Part shown: positions 32,654 through 40,926 of the stretch, piece by piece
Numbering within the stretch: position 1 is the stretch's first letter
Layout: each line of letters starts with the position of its first letter
Assembly (NCBI GenBank): GCA_041397305.1
Contig: JAWKWX010000022.1
Location: forward strand, 1-42,746
Reading direction: 5' to 3'
Length of the DNA stretch: 42,746 nucleotides
Source: TMP-24 sp041397305
GTDB taxonomy: Bacteria; Pseudomonadota; Alphaproteobacteria; Rhodobacterales; Rhodobacteraceae
Made by a program: the position numbers and the translations under genes
Notes under the pieces: generated by a model
What the model saw: the letters and a program-made list of their open reading frames with translations, nothing else
What the model was told of the DNA's origin: nothing
Database searches by the model: none

Positions 32654-33622
32654 ATGACCGATCCGTTCTTCAGGCCCGTCTCGGGCATGCAGATGCCGCG
32701 CTTCGCGGGCATTGCGACCTTCATGCGGCTGCCGCATCTGGCCCTTGACCATCCCCGCATCAGCGAAGTCGATATCGGCCTTGTCGGCCTGCCGTTCGAC
32801 AGCGCCGTCTCGAACCGGCCCGGGCCGCGTCACGGACCACGGGCGATGCGGGATGCCTCGACCATGATCCGCGCCGAACATCCGATCCACCGCATCCGGC
32901 CGTTCGAAGCGGCCAATTGCGCCGATCTGGGCGATGTCGGGCCGAACCCGGTCGATGTGATGGACACGCTCGACCGGTTCACCGCCTATTTCAAGGACCT
33001 GAAGGCGCGCGGCATCCGGCCGCTCAGCGCGGGCGGCGACCATCTGTGCACGCTGCCGGTCCTGCGCGGCCTTGCCGGTGACGGCCCGCTTGGCCTGATG
33101 CATTTCGACAGCCATACCGACCTTTATCCGGTCTATTTCGGCGGCAAGGTCCTGACCCATGGCAATCCGTTCCGCCAGGCGGTGGAGGAGGGACTTCTGG
33201 ACCCCAGGCGCATGGTGCAGATCGGCATCCGCGGCACGACCTATGATTTCGTCGATATCGATTTCGCCGCGGCGAACGGCATCCGCATCATCCGGATCGA
33301 GGAATTCCATGCGCGCGGCGTCAAGGACGTGATGGCGGAGGCGCGCGAGATCGTGGGCACGGCCCCCGCATATCTTTCCTATGACATCGACTTCATCGAC
33401 CCCTCGGTCGCGCCGGGCACCGGCACGCCGGAATGGGGCGGGCCCAACGCCTATCAGGCGCTGCAGGTGGTCCGCGAATGCCTCGGGCTGAATATCGTCG
33501 GCGCGGACGTGGTCGAGGTCTCGCCCCCTTTCGATCCGACCGGCAATACCGCCTACCTCGGCGCGACCGTGATGTTCGAAATCCTGTGCCTCATGGTGCG
33601 GGCGCTCGAGAATTCGCGGTGA
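32654..33622 (+). CDS. speB: Agmatinase/ureohydrolase family enzyme
   Basis: A 322-residue arginase-fold hydrolase. The two-manganese site is visible: His in 'SAGGDHLCTLPVL', the 'HFDSHTDLY' loop (Ser replaces the more usual Ala of DAHxD) and 'LSYDIDFIDPSVAPGTGTPEWGG' with the last Asp pair. Family members split a guanidino group to release urea: agmatine to putrescine, or guanidinobutyrate/guanidinopropionate in close relatives. The typical agmatinase ending 'VVEVSPPFDPTGNTAYLGA' supports the subgroup, but substrate specificity is not decided by these motifs. Its 3' end overlaps the convergent small gene by 32 bp. Confidence 0.82.
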   Translation: MTDPFFRPVSGMQMPRFAGIATFMRLPHLALDHPRISEVDIGLVGLPFDSAVSNRPGPRHGPRAMRDASTMIRAEHPIHRIRPFEAANCADLGDVGPNPVDVMDTLDRFTAYFKDLKARGIRPLSAGGDHLCTLPVLRGLAGDGPLGLMHFDSHTDLYPVYFGGKVLTHGNPFRQAVEEGLLDPRRMVQIGIRGTTYDFVDIDFAAANGIRIIRIEEFHARGVKDVMAEAREIVGTAPAYLSYDIDFIDPSVAPGTGTPEWGGPNAYQALQVVRECLGLNIVGADVVEVSPPFDPTGNTAYLGATVMFEILCLMVRALENSR

Positions 33623-34013
33623 GGTCGGCACGGTCTGCGCCGATCTCGACCAGTTCCGCCCGGAAACCGCTGCAGGCGCCGCGGATCTCGGCAAGCACCG
33701 TGCCCGGATCGGGCAGGGGCGGGACGGATATCAGGAGGAGACCGCGGAAGCCAAGTCGCGCAAGCCGTTCGGTGACGTCCAGTATGTCGAAATCCGGTGC
33801 GAGAAGCGGGGCAAGCACTGCATCGGGCGGCGCGCCTCCCGCCCAGTAGGCGGCGGTCAAGGCGGCAAGGCCGCAGGCGCTTTGCCAGGCGGCCGGGACG
33901 CTGATCTCGCAACTGCCCCGGCCCTCGCGAGGACCGATGACAAGCAGGCGGAGATTCTTGGAAAGGATGTTTCTGAGCACATCCGGCAGTTGGGAATAAT
34001 CTTCTTCTGTCAC
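33591..34013 (-). CDS. Hypothetical protein of unknown function
   Basis: A 140-residue protein I do not recognise. It has an N-terminal acidic start, a strand 'LRLLVIGPREG', a small-residue-rich helix 'SACGLAALTAAYWAGGA' and later 'LARLGFRGLLLISVPPLP', which suggests an alternating alpha/beta fold like a receiver or Rossmann-type domain, without visible phospho-acceptor or nucleotide motifs. The start is GTG at 34013, with no strong ribosome site. The last 32 bp overlap the end of the agmatinase gene on the other strand. It is divergent from phoR across about 180 bp. Confidence 0.6.
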   Translation of the reverse strand: MTEEDYSQLPDVLRNILSKNLRLLVIGPREGRGSCEISVPAAWQSACGLAALTAAYWAGGAPPDAVLAPLLAPDFDILDVTERLARLGFRGLLLISVPPLPDPGTVLAEIRGACSGFRAELVEIGADRADLTANSRAPAP

Positions 34014-34196
34014 GGTATCGCTGTCTGAAAAGGGGCTGAAAGGAACCGTGCGGTCGGCCCCATCGACCGCGTCACCGTGAACAACATCGCGATCCTATGA
34101 CGCGAGGTGACCCAAACATGGTAAAATATTGACGCAAACAGACTATTTCAAAATCTCGACATATCCGGCTGCGACTGTGCTACGAGGCAGGCAACC

Positions 34197-35231
34197 ATGG
34201 CTGACACGATGTTTGCGACAGTTCTGAACGCGCTCCCCATGCCGGTCCTGTGGCTGGAGGAGGTGGATCGCGTCGTCCTTGCCAACGCCGCGGCCGAGGG
34301 CCTTTTCGGTATTGGTCTCGAGGGGCGGCTGGTCACCGATGTGCTGCGCCATCCGGATTTCCATGAAACGCTCGGGGAATGCCTGCGGCTGGGTGAAAAG
34401 CGCATCATCCGCATCGCGCTGATGACGCGGGCGGGGGACCGGCAGTTCGATGTCCATGTCGCGCCGACCGGCAGCGGGGCTTCTTCGGTCATCTCTTTCG
34501 ACGATCAGACCGCCCTCGATCAGGCATCGGCGATGCGGCGCGACTTCGTCGCCAATGTCAGTCACGAGTTGCGCACACCCTTGACGGCCCTCGTGGGCTT
34601 CATCGAGACCTTGCGCGGCGCGGCGCGCGAGGACGCGGCCGCCCGGGACCGGTTCCTCGCGATCATGGAGCGCGAGGCAGGCCGGATGATCCGGCTCGTC
34701 AGCGATCTTCTGTCACTCTCGCGCGTCGAGGCGGAAGAGCATCGCCGCCCGCTCGGCACGGTCGAGATGGCAGGGCTGATCCGCGGCGTGATCCAGACCC
34801 TGCGCGATCAGGCAGTGGCGGCTGGCGTGGAGATTGCGCTCATCGAGGATGGCGCCCCCTATCCGGTGCGGGGCGAATCGGACCAGCTTGTCCAGGTCCT
34901 GCAGAACCTTGCCGAGAATGGCATCAAGTATGGCGGTGCGGGCAAGAGGCTGGATTTCCGGCTGTTGCGGATGGATCGAGAGCCGAAGATCCAAGGCCCA
35001 GCCATTGCGGTCGAGGTGGTCGATTTCGGCGAGGGAATCGATCCGATCCATCTGCCGCGCCTGACCGAGCGATTCTACCGGGTCGACAGCCACCGCTCGC
35101 GCGAGAAGGGCGGAACGGGGCTCGGGCTGGCAATTGTAAAACATATCGTCAACCGCCACCGTGGGCGGCTGAAGATCGAAAGCGACCCCGGAAAAGGCAG
35201 CAAATTCACGGTGATCCTGCCCGCCGCCTGA
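34197..35231 (+). CDS. phoR: Phosphate-regulon sensor histidine kinase PhoR, lacking a membrane anchor
   Basis: A 344-residue histidine kinase. Residues 1-100 form a PAS-like domain ('VLNALPMPVLWLEEVDRVVLANAAAEGLFG'). The dimerisation/phosphoacceptor helix has His123 in 'NVSHELRTPLTALVGF', and the ATPase domain has N-box 'NLAENGIKYGG', G1 'DFGEGI' and G2 'GGTGLGLAIVKHI'. PhoR phosphorylates or dephosphorylates PhoB according to signals from the Pst transporter through PhoU. The identity rests on its position before the pst-phoU-phoB block. Classical PhoR starts with membrane helices; none is visible here, so it is soluble or held at the membrane by partners. A hairpin overlaps its stop codon. 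Confidence 0.88.
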   Translation: MADTMFATVLNALPMPVLWLEEVDRVVLANAAAEGLFGIGLEGRLVTDVLRHPDFHETLGECLRLGEKRIIRIALMTRAGDRQFDVHVAPTGSGASSVISFDDQTALDQASAMRRDFVANVSHELRTPLTALVGFIETLRGAAREDAAARDRFLAIMEREAGRMIRLVSDLLSLSRVEAEEHRRPLGTVEMAGLIRGVIQTLRDQAVAAGVEIALIEDGAPYPVRGESDQLVQVLQNLAENGIKYGGAGKRLDFRLLRMDREPKIQGPAIAVEVVDFGEGIDPIHLPRLTERFYRVDSHRSREKGGTGLGLAIVKHIVNRHRGRLKIESDPGKGSKFTVILPAA

Positions 35232-35240
35232 TCGGCGGGC
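35219..35240 (+). terminator. Hairpin spanning the phoR stop codon
   Basis: GCCCGCCG (35219-35226) / CGGCGGGC (35233-35240) with a 6-nt loop that contains the TGA stop. It has no T tract. It may attenuate read-through into pstS, which has its own Pho-box-like site downstream. Confidence 0.5.
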
Positions 35241-35281
35241 GGCATGGTCTGCCTCGGGCCGCGGGTGTCATCGTCATCAAA

Positions 35282-35299
35282 CTGTTACGCAACCGACAC
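35282..35299 (+). promoter_or_regulatory. Pho-box-like PhoB binding site upstream of pstS
   Basis: The sequence CTGTTAC-gcaa-CCGACAC is two 7-bp direct half-sites separated by 4 bp, close to the alphaproteobacterial Pho box (CTGTCAT-N4-CTGTCAC pattern). It lies 74 bp before the pstS ATG, a suitable place for PhoB activation under phosphate limitation. The second half-site deviates at its first positions. Confidence 0.6.
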
Positions 35300-35372
35300 A
35301 AAAGCATAGCGCCAGATGCCTATGCCGCCCTCAAGGTCGTCGAAGGGACGGCCGGATGTGACGGAGACAGAA

Positions 35373-36425
35373 ATGACCATCCTGAAACTTTCCGCGTCCG
35401 TGATGGCGCTCGCCGCCGCCGCGACTGCCGCGGACGCCCGCGACCAGCTGCAGATCGCAGGCTCTTCGACCGTTCTGCCCTATGCGACCATCGTGGCCGA
35501 AGCCTTCGGCGAGAACTTCGATTTCCCGACCCCGGTCGTGGAAGGCGGCGGTTCGGGCGCGGGCCGCAAGAAGCTTTGCGAAGGCGTGGGCGAGAACACG
35601 ATCGACATCGCCAACTCCTCCTCGCGCATCAAGCAGTCCGATATCGACCTCTGCGCCCAGAACGGCGTCACCGAAATCATGGAAGTGCGCATCGGCTATG
35701 ACGGGATCGTCTTTGCCAGCGACGTGAACGGCGCCGACTTCGCGCTGACCCCGGCCGACGTCTGGGGCGCGCTTGCGGCACAGACCGTCAAGGACGGTGC
35801 GCTGGTCGCCAATGCCGCGAAGACCTGGGCGGACGTGAACGCGAGCCTGCCCGCGCAGGACGTGCTGGCCTTCATCCCCGGCACCAAGCACGGCACGCGC
35901 GAGGTCTTCGACGTGAAGGTTCTGGAAGAGGGCTGCAAGGCCGCCGGTGCCTATGACCTGTTCCTCGCCGCCTCGACGGGTGCGGATGACGACGCCAGGA
36001 AGAAAGACGCTGTCGCCGGTTGCACCACGCTGCGCACCGACGGCGTGTCGGTCGATATCGACGGCGACTATACCGAAACGCTCTCGCGCCTTGACGCGAA
36101 CAAGAACGCCATCGGCGTCTTCGGCCTGTCGTTTTACGAAAACAACACCGACAAGCTGAAGGTCGCGACGATGGATGGCGTGGTGCCCTCGGTCGAGACG
36201 ATCTCCTCTGGCGACTATCCGGTCTCGCGCCCGCTCTACTTCTACGTGAAGAAGCAGCATATCGGCGTGATCCCGGGCCTGAAGGAATATATCCAGTTCT
36301 TCGTCTCCGACGAGATGGCGGGTCCGGATGGCGCGCTGGCCGACTATGGCCTGGTGCCCGATCCGGAACTGGCTGCGACCCAGGCTGCGGTCGATGGCGA
36401 AACCATCATGAAGCCGCTGAACTGA
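35373..36425 (+). CDS. pstS: Phosphate-binding periplasmic protein PstS (free copy)
   Basis: A 350-residue high-affinity phosphate binder. It has a Sec signal (about residues 1-23, 'LKLSASVMALAAAATAADA') and mature start 'RDQLQIAGSSTVLPY'. Phosphate-pocket segments are visible: 'GSSTVLPY', 'EGGGSGAGRKKLCEG' and 'DIANSSSRIKQSDI', and later 'IPGTKHGTREVFD'. The ATG at 35373 follows 'ggag' and begins the signal peptide directly. It precedes a second, fused PstS copy that is roughly three-quarters identical in the N-terminal part by eye. A GC hairpin separates the two genes and probably lets this soluble protein be made in excess. Probably induced by PhoB. Confidence 0.95.
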   Translation: MTILKLSASVMALAAAATAADARDQLQIAGSSTVLPYATIVAEAFGENFDFPTPVVEGGGSGAGRKKLCEGVGENTIDIANSSSRIKQSDIDLCAQNGVTEIMEVRIGYDGIVFASDVNGADFALTPADVWGALAAQTVKDGALVANAAKTWADVNASLPAQDVLAFIPGTKHGTREVFDVKVLEEGCKAAGAYDLFLAASTGADDDARKKDAVAGCTTLRTDGVSVDIDGDYTETLSRLDANKNAIGVFGLSFYENNTDKLKVATMDGVVPSVETISSGDYPVSRPLYFYVKKQHIGVIPGLKEYIQFFVSDEMAGPDGALADYGLVPDPELAATQAAVDGETIMKPLN

Positions 36426-36438
36426 TCCTGAAGACATC

Positions 36439-36463
36439 TCCGGGGGCGCCAGTCGCCCCCGGA
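36439..36463 (+). terminator. Hairpin between pstS and the pstS-pstC fusion gene
   Basis: TCCGGGGGCG (36439-36448) / CGCCCCCGGA (36454-36463), a perfect 10-bp stem with a 5-nt loop and no T run after it. It fits the usual mRNA-stabilising or partially terminating element behind a binding-protein gene. Confidence 0.65.
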
Positions 36464-36481
36464 TCATCCGGAAAGACGGAA

Positions 36482-38812
36482 ATGACCCTTCGCTGCCTTG
36501 CCCTGATTGCCGCTTCGCTGTCCCTTCTGTCGGGCGCGGCCGTCGCGCGCGACCAGATCCAGATCGCGGGCTCGTCGACCGTCCTGCCCTATGCGACGAT
36601 CGTGGCCGAATCCTTTGGCGAGAACCGCGGTTTCCAGACCCCGGTGGTCGAGGGCGGCGGATCGGGCGCGGGCCGCAAGAAATTGTGCGAAGGGCAGGGC
36701 GGGACGACGATCGACATCGCCAATTCCTCTTCGCCGATCAAACCCTCCGATATCGAACTCTGCCGCAAGAACGGCGTGACCGCGCTGATGGAAGTCCGGA
36801 TCGGCTATGACGGCATCGTCTTCGCATCGCGCCGGGACGGTCCTGAATTCGCGCTGACGCCCGAGGTGATCTGGCGCGCGCTCGCGGCCCAGGTGCCGCA
36901 GGACGGCGTGCTTGCCGCCAACCGCGCGACGCGCTGGAACGAGATCGACCCGGGCCTGCCCGACCTGCCGATCACCGTCTTCATCCCCGGCACCAAGCAC
37001 GGCAGCCGCGAGGTCTTCGACCAGAAGGTGCTGGAGACCGGCTGCGCCACTGCAGGGGCCGAGGCGCTGTTTGCCGCCGCCGCGACCGGCAGCGAGGAGG
37101 AACAGGCCAAGGCCGCGACCAAGGCCTGCCTCACGCTGCGCGCCGACGGACGGTCGGTGGATATCGACGGCGATTATGCCGAAACGCTGGCGCGGGTCGC
37201 GGCCAATCCCGATGCAATTGGCGTCTTCGGCCTGTCCTTCTACGAAAACAACGCCGACCGGCTGCGGGTGGCGACGGTGGGCGGCATCGCCCCTTCGGTC
37301 GAGACCATCGCTACGGGCGCCTATCCGGTTTCCCGCCCGCTCTATTTCTATGTGAAGCCCGCCCATTTCGACCTGGTGCCCGGGCTCAGGGACTATGTGC
37401 TTTACTTCCTCTCCGACGAGATCGCGGGCCCTGGCGGTCTGCTGGCCGGATACGGGCTGGTGCCCGACCCGGAGCTTGCCACGACCCGGGCTGCGGTGGA
37501 GGCCGGGACAATCCTCGATATGGGTGGCGAGACCGTATCTGGAGGCGATGCGCCTGCCGCCACACAGCCCGCGACGGAGCCGGTTGCACAGGAACAAAAC
37601 GCCCCAGCCAATGTCGGCCGGCCTGCGACGCTTGTCGCTCTCCTCGCGCTTGCACTTTTCGGGGGTGGCGCCTTCATCGCCGGTCGGCAGCGCGCAATTG
37701 GTTTGCGGGCGAAAGGCACGGCGCCCTTCCATTCGGTGCCGGTCTACCACGGCGCGCTCGTGCTTCTCACGGCGCTGCTGCCGGGTCTTCTGGGGCTTCT
37801 CGCCTGGGGCGGGGCAGGGGCAGGCGGCTCGGCCGCGCTCGCCGCCGCCGCGACCCTTCTGCCCGCTGCCGCTGGCGGCGCCTACGGATATGGCCGTATC
37901 GCGCCCGACCTCAGGGCGCGGACGGCGGTCGAACGGGTGGTGATGGCGGCGCTGATCGGCTGTTCGCTGATCGCGGTCCTGACCACGGCGGGCATCTTCG
38001 CCTCGCTCGTCGTCGAGGCGGGGCATTTCTTCCGGCTCTATCCGGCGGCGGATTTCTTCTTCTCCACCACCTGGAACCCGCAGTTCCGGGGCGGCTCCTC
38101 GCTTGGCATCTGGCCGCTGATCTGGGGAACCTTCTACGTCTCGCTCATAGCGCTTCTGGTCGCGGTGCCCGTCGGGCTCATGTCGGCGATCTATCTGGCC
38201 GAATATGCCTCCAGGCGCACACGCGCCTGGGTGAAGCCCGCGATCGAGATCCTCGCGGGCATTCCGACCATCGTCTACGGGCTTTTTGCGCTGATTACCG
38301 TCGGCCCCCTGTTGCGCGACTGGTTCGCGCAGCCCTTGGGGATCGGCTCCTCCTCCTCGTCGGTGATGACGGCCGGCCTGGTGATGGGGATCATGGTGAT
38401 CCCGTTCGTGTCCTCGCTGTCCGATGACATCATCAATGCCGTGCCGCAGGCCCTGCGCGACGGATCGCTCGGCCTTGGCGCCACACCGTCCGAGACGGTG
38501 CGCCAGGTGGTGCTGCCCGCCGCGCTGCCGGGGATCGTGGGCGCCATCCTGCTTGCCGCCTCGCGCGCCATAGGCGAGACGATGATCGTGGTGATGGGGG
38601 CGGGGGCGGCGGCGAGACTGTCACTGAACCCGTTCGAGGCGATGACCACCGTGACCGTGAAGATCGTGAGCCAGCTGACCGGCGACACCGAATTCGCAAG
38701 CCCCGAGACGCTGGTGGCCTTCGCGCTCGGCCTGACCTTGTTCCTCGTCACGCTTGCGCTCAATGTGCTGGCGCTGGTGATCGTGCGCAAATACCGGGAG
38801 CAGTACGAATGA
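36482..38812 (+). CDS. pstC: Fused phosphate-binding protein and permease (PstS-PstC)
   Basis: A single 776-codon frame. Residues 1-22 are a signal sequence, residues 23-344 a full PstS domain ('GSSTVLPYATIVAE', 'EGGGSGAGRKK', 'IPGTKHGSREVFD'), and residues 345-380 an Ala/Pro/Thr/Gln linker. From 381 on it is a PstC permease: a first helix at 382-400 followed by the basic 'RQRAIGLRAKG', further helices, and the EAA-type loop 'DGSLGLGATPSETVRQVVLPAALPG' near residues 660-685. Basic residues just after the first helix place that side in the cytoplasm, so the PstS domain would be periplasmic and tethered to the pore. A free pstS lies directly upstream. The fusion is continuous, with no stop or frameshift visible. 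It overlaps pstA by 4 bp. Confidence 0.9.
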   Translation: MTLRCLALIAASLSLLSGAAVARDQIQIAGSSTVLPYATIVAESFGENRGFQTPVVEGGGSGAGRKKLCEGQGGTTIDIANSSSPIKPSDIELCRKNGVTALMEVRIGYDGIVFASRRDGPEFALTPEVIWRALAAQVPQDGVLAANRATRWNEIDPGLPDLPITVFIPGTKHGSREVFDQKVLETGCATAGAEALFAAAATGSEEEQAKAATKACLTLRADGRSVDIDGDYAETLARVAANPDAIGVFGLSFYENNADRLRVATVGGIAPSVETIATGAYPVSRPLYFYVKPAHFDLVPGLRDYVLYFLSDEIAGPGGLLAGYGLVPDPELATTRAAVEAGTILDMGGETVSGGDAPAATQPATEPVAQEQNAPANVGRPATLVALLALALFGGGAFIAGRQRAIGLRAKGTAPFHSVPVYHGALVLLTALLPGLLGLLAWGGAGAGGSAALAAAATLLPAAAGGAYGYGRIAPDLRARTAVERVVMAALIGCSLIAVLTTAGIFASLVVEAGHFFRLYPAADFFFSTTWNPQFRGGSSLGIWPLIWGTFYVSLIALLVAVPVGLMSAIYLAEYASRRTRAWVKPAIEILAGIPTIVYGLFALITVGPLLRDWFAQPLGIGSSSSSVMTAGLVMGIMVIPFVSSLSDDIINAVPQALRDGSLGLGATPSETVRQVVLPAALPGIVGAILLAASRAIGETMIVVMGAGAAARLSLNPFEAMTTVTVKIVSQLTGDTEFASPETLVAFALGLTLFLVTLALNVLALVIVRKYREQYE

Positions 38813-40113
38813 GTGCCAGGTCGCTGTTTGCCAAGGATGCGAAGACCGCCGCCCGCAACCGCGCGGAACGCCGGTTCCGCAGCTACGGGTTGGCCGCGAT
38901 CGTGCTGGCGCTTCTCGCCCTCGTCTGGCTTCTCGTCTCGATCCTGACGGCGGGCGCGCCTGCCTTCCGCCAGACGTTCCTGACCTTCCCGGTGACACTT
39001 GATGCGCAGCTTCTCGACAAGTCGGGCACCGGCGATCCGGCACTGCTCGCGAAAGTGACGACCACGACCTATGGCAAGCTGATCGCCAGGGCGCTCGAGG
39101 CGGAAATCGCCGCGCGCGGTATCGAGGCGGGCGAGGTGAAGCCCAAGGAATTCGCGAAGATGCTGTCGGAGGAATCGTCGGCCACGCTGCGCAACATGGT
39201 CCTCGCCGATCCGGCTCTGGTCGGCCGGACCATCACCTTCCGTGCACTCGCCTCGGGCCGGATCGACGGCTATTACAAGGGCCGGGTGACGATGGAAAGC
39301 GCGGCGCTGGACAAGAATGTCGCACCGGCCCAGCTCGCATTGGCCGACCGCCTGCGCGAGGCGGGGATGCTGACCATCGCCTTCAACCCGGGCTTCCTGA
39401 CCATGCCCGACGCATCCGACAAGCGGCCAGAGGCGGCGGGCCTTGGCATCGCCATCGTCGGGTCGTTCCTGATGATGGCGGTCGTCCTTGTTCTGTCGCT
39501 GCCCATCGGCGTCGCAGCCTCGGTCTATCTTGAGGAGTTCGCGCCCAAGAACCGCTGGACCGACCTCATCGAGGTCAATATCGCGAACCTCGCCGCCGTT
39601 CCCTCGATCGTCTACGGCATCCTTGGCCTGGCGATCTTCATCAATTTCGCCGGCCTGCCGCAATCCGCGCCCATCGTCGGTGGCCTTGTGCTGACGCTTA
39701 TGACGCTGCCGCGCATCATCATCCCGACCCGCGCGGCGCTGAAGGCGGTGCCGCCCTCGATCCGCGATGCGGCACTTGGGGTAGGGGCCTCGAAGCTGCA
39801 GACGGTCTTTCACCACGTGCTGCCGCTGGCCATGCCCGGCATCCTGACCGGGATGATCATCGGTCTGGCACAGGCGCTGGGGGAAACCGCGCCCCTTCTC
39901 CTCATCGGCATGGTCGCCTTCGTGCGCGACTTCCCCGGTGGCTTCTTCGACCCTGCCGCCGCCCTGCCGGTGCAGGTCTACAACTGGACCACCCGGGGCG
40001 ATCCCGGTTTCGTCGAGCGGGCCTCGGGCGCGATCATCGTGCTGCTGGCCTTCCTCATCCTCATGAACGCGGTCGCGATCTATCTGCGCCGCAAATTCGA
40101 ACGACGCTGGTAA
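38809..40113 (+). CDS. pstA: Phosphate ABC permease PstA with large periplasmic insert
   Basis: A 434-residue permease. The N-terminal cytoplasmic stretch ('DAKTAARNRAERRFRSYG') is followed by helix 1 at about residues 27-49, then a long hydrophilic region to about residue 205 (the DUF3333-type insert seen in alphaproteobacterial PstA), and then five further helices. The EAA loop 'DAALGVGASKLQTVFHHVLPLAMPG' contacts PstB. It pairs with the PstC half of the preceding gene to form the phosphate channel. Its start overlaps the fused gene (ATGA). E. coli PstA is only about 296 residues; the extra length is the insert. Confidence 0.93.
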   Translation: MSARSLFAKDAKTAARNRAERRFRSYGLAAIVLALLALVWLLVSILTAGAPAFRQTFLTFPVTLDAQLLDKSGTGDPALLAKVTTTTYGKLIARALEAEIAARGIEAGEVKPKEFAKMLSEESSATLRNMVLADPALVGRTITFRALASGRIDGYYKGRVTMESAALDKNVAPAQLALADRLREAGMLTIAFNPGFLTMPDASDKRPEAAGLGIAIVGSFLMMAVVLVLSLPIGVAASVYLEEFAPKNRWTDLIEVNIANLAAVPSIVYGILGLAIFINFAGLPQSAPIVGGLVLTLMTLPRIIIPTRAALKAVPPSIRDAALGVGASKLQTVFHHVLPLAMPGILTGMIIGLAQALGETAPLLLIGMVAFVRDFPGGFFDPAAALPVQVYNWTTRGDPGFVERASGAIIVLLAFLILMNAVAIYLRRKFERRW

Positions 40114-40120
40114 GATCGCC

Positions 40121-40915
40121 ATGAAAGACCAAAGAGTGGAGCGGGCCGTGGAGAGCGAAACGGTAAAGATCAGGGCCGACAAGGTGCAGGTCTTCTATGG
40201 CGAGAACCACGCGATCAAGGATGTGGACGTGAACATCCTCGACAAGACCGTGACCGCCTTCATCGGCCCGTCGGGCTGCGGCAAGTCGACCTTCCTGCGC
40301 TGCCTCAACCGGATGAACGATACGATCGCCTCCTGTCGGGTCGAGGGCGAAATCACGCTTGATGGCGAGGATATCTACGATCCGCGCGTCGATCCGGTCC
40401 AGCTGCGCGCCAAGGTCGGCATGGTGTTCCAGAAGCCGAACCCTTTCCCGAAGTCGATCTACGACAATGTGGCCTATGGCCCGCGTATCCACGGGCTGAC
40501 GCGGTCGAAGGCCGATCTTGACGCGGTCGTGGAAAAGTCGCTGCGCCGGGCCGCGCTCTGGAACGAGGTGAAGGACCGGCTGGCAGCCCCGGGCACCGGG
40601 CTGTCCGGCGGCCAGCAGCAGCGTCTCTGCATCGCCCGCGCCGTCGCGACCGAGCCCGAGGTGCTATTGATGGACGAACCCTGTTCGGCGCTCGACCCGA
40701 TCGCCACGGCGCAGGTCGAGGAACTGATAGACGAGTTGCGCGCCAATTTCTCGGTCGTGATCGTCACCCATTCGATGCAGCAGGCCGCCCGCGTCAGCCA
40801 GAAGACCGCCTTCTTCCATCTCGGCAATCTTGTCGAATATGGCGAGACGACGCAGATTTTCACCAACCCGCGCGATCCGCGCACCGAAAGCTACATCACC
40901 GGCCGGATCGGCTGA
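40121..40915 (+). CDS. pstB: Phosphate ABC importer ATPase PstB
   Basis: A 264-residue ABC ATPase with Walker A 'GPSGCGKST', Q-loop 'MVFQKPNPFPKSIYDNVAYG' (specific to PstB), signature 'LSGGQQQRLCIARA', Walker B 'VLLMDEPCSALDP' and the H-loop in 'VTHSMQQAARVS'. It hydrolyses ATP to drive phosphate import through the PstC-PstA pore. It starts 7 bp after pstA, with the ATG at 40121, and is followed by phoU after 11 bp, so it lies in one operon. It also belongs to the signalling complex that informs PhoR through PhoU. Confidence 0.97.
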   Translation: MKDQRVERAVESETVKIRADKVQVFYGENHAIKDVDVNILDKTVTAFIGPSGCGKSTFLRCLNRMNDTIASCRVEGEITLDGEDIYDPRVDPVQLRAKVGMVFQKPNPFPKSIYDNVAYGPRIHGLTRSKADLDAVVEKSLRRAALWNEVKDRLAAPGTGLSGGQQQRLCIARAVATEPEVLLMDEPCSALDPIATAQVEELIDELRANFSVVIVTHSMQQAARVSQKTAFFHLGNLVEYGETTQIFTNPRDPRTESYITGRIG

Positions 40916-40926
40916 GGAGACGGACC

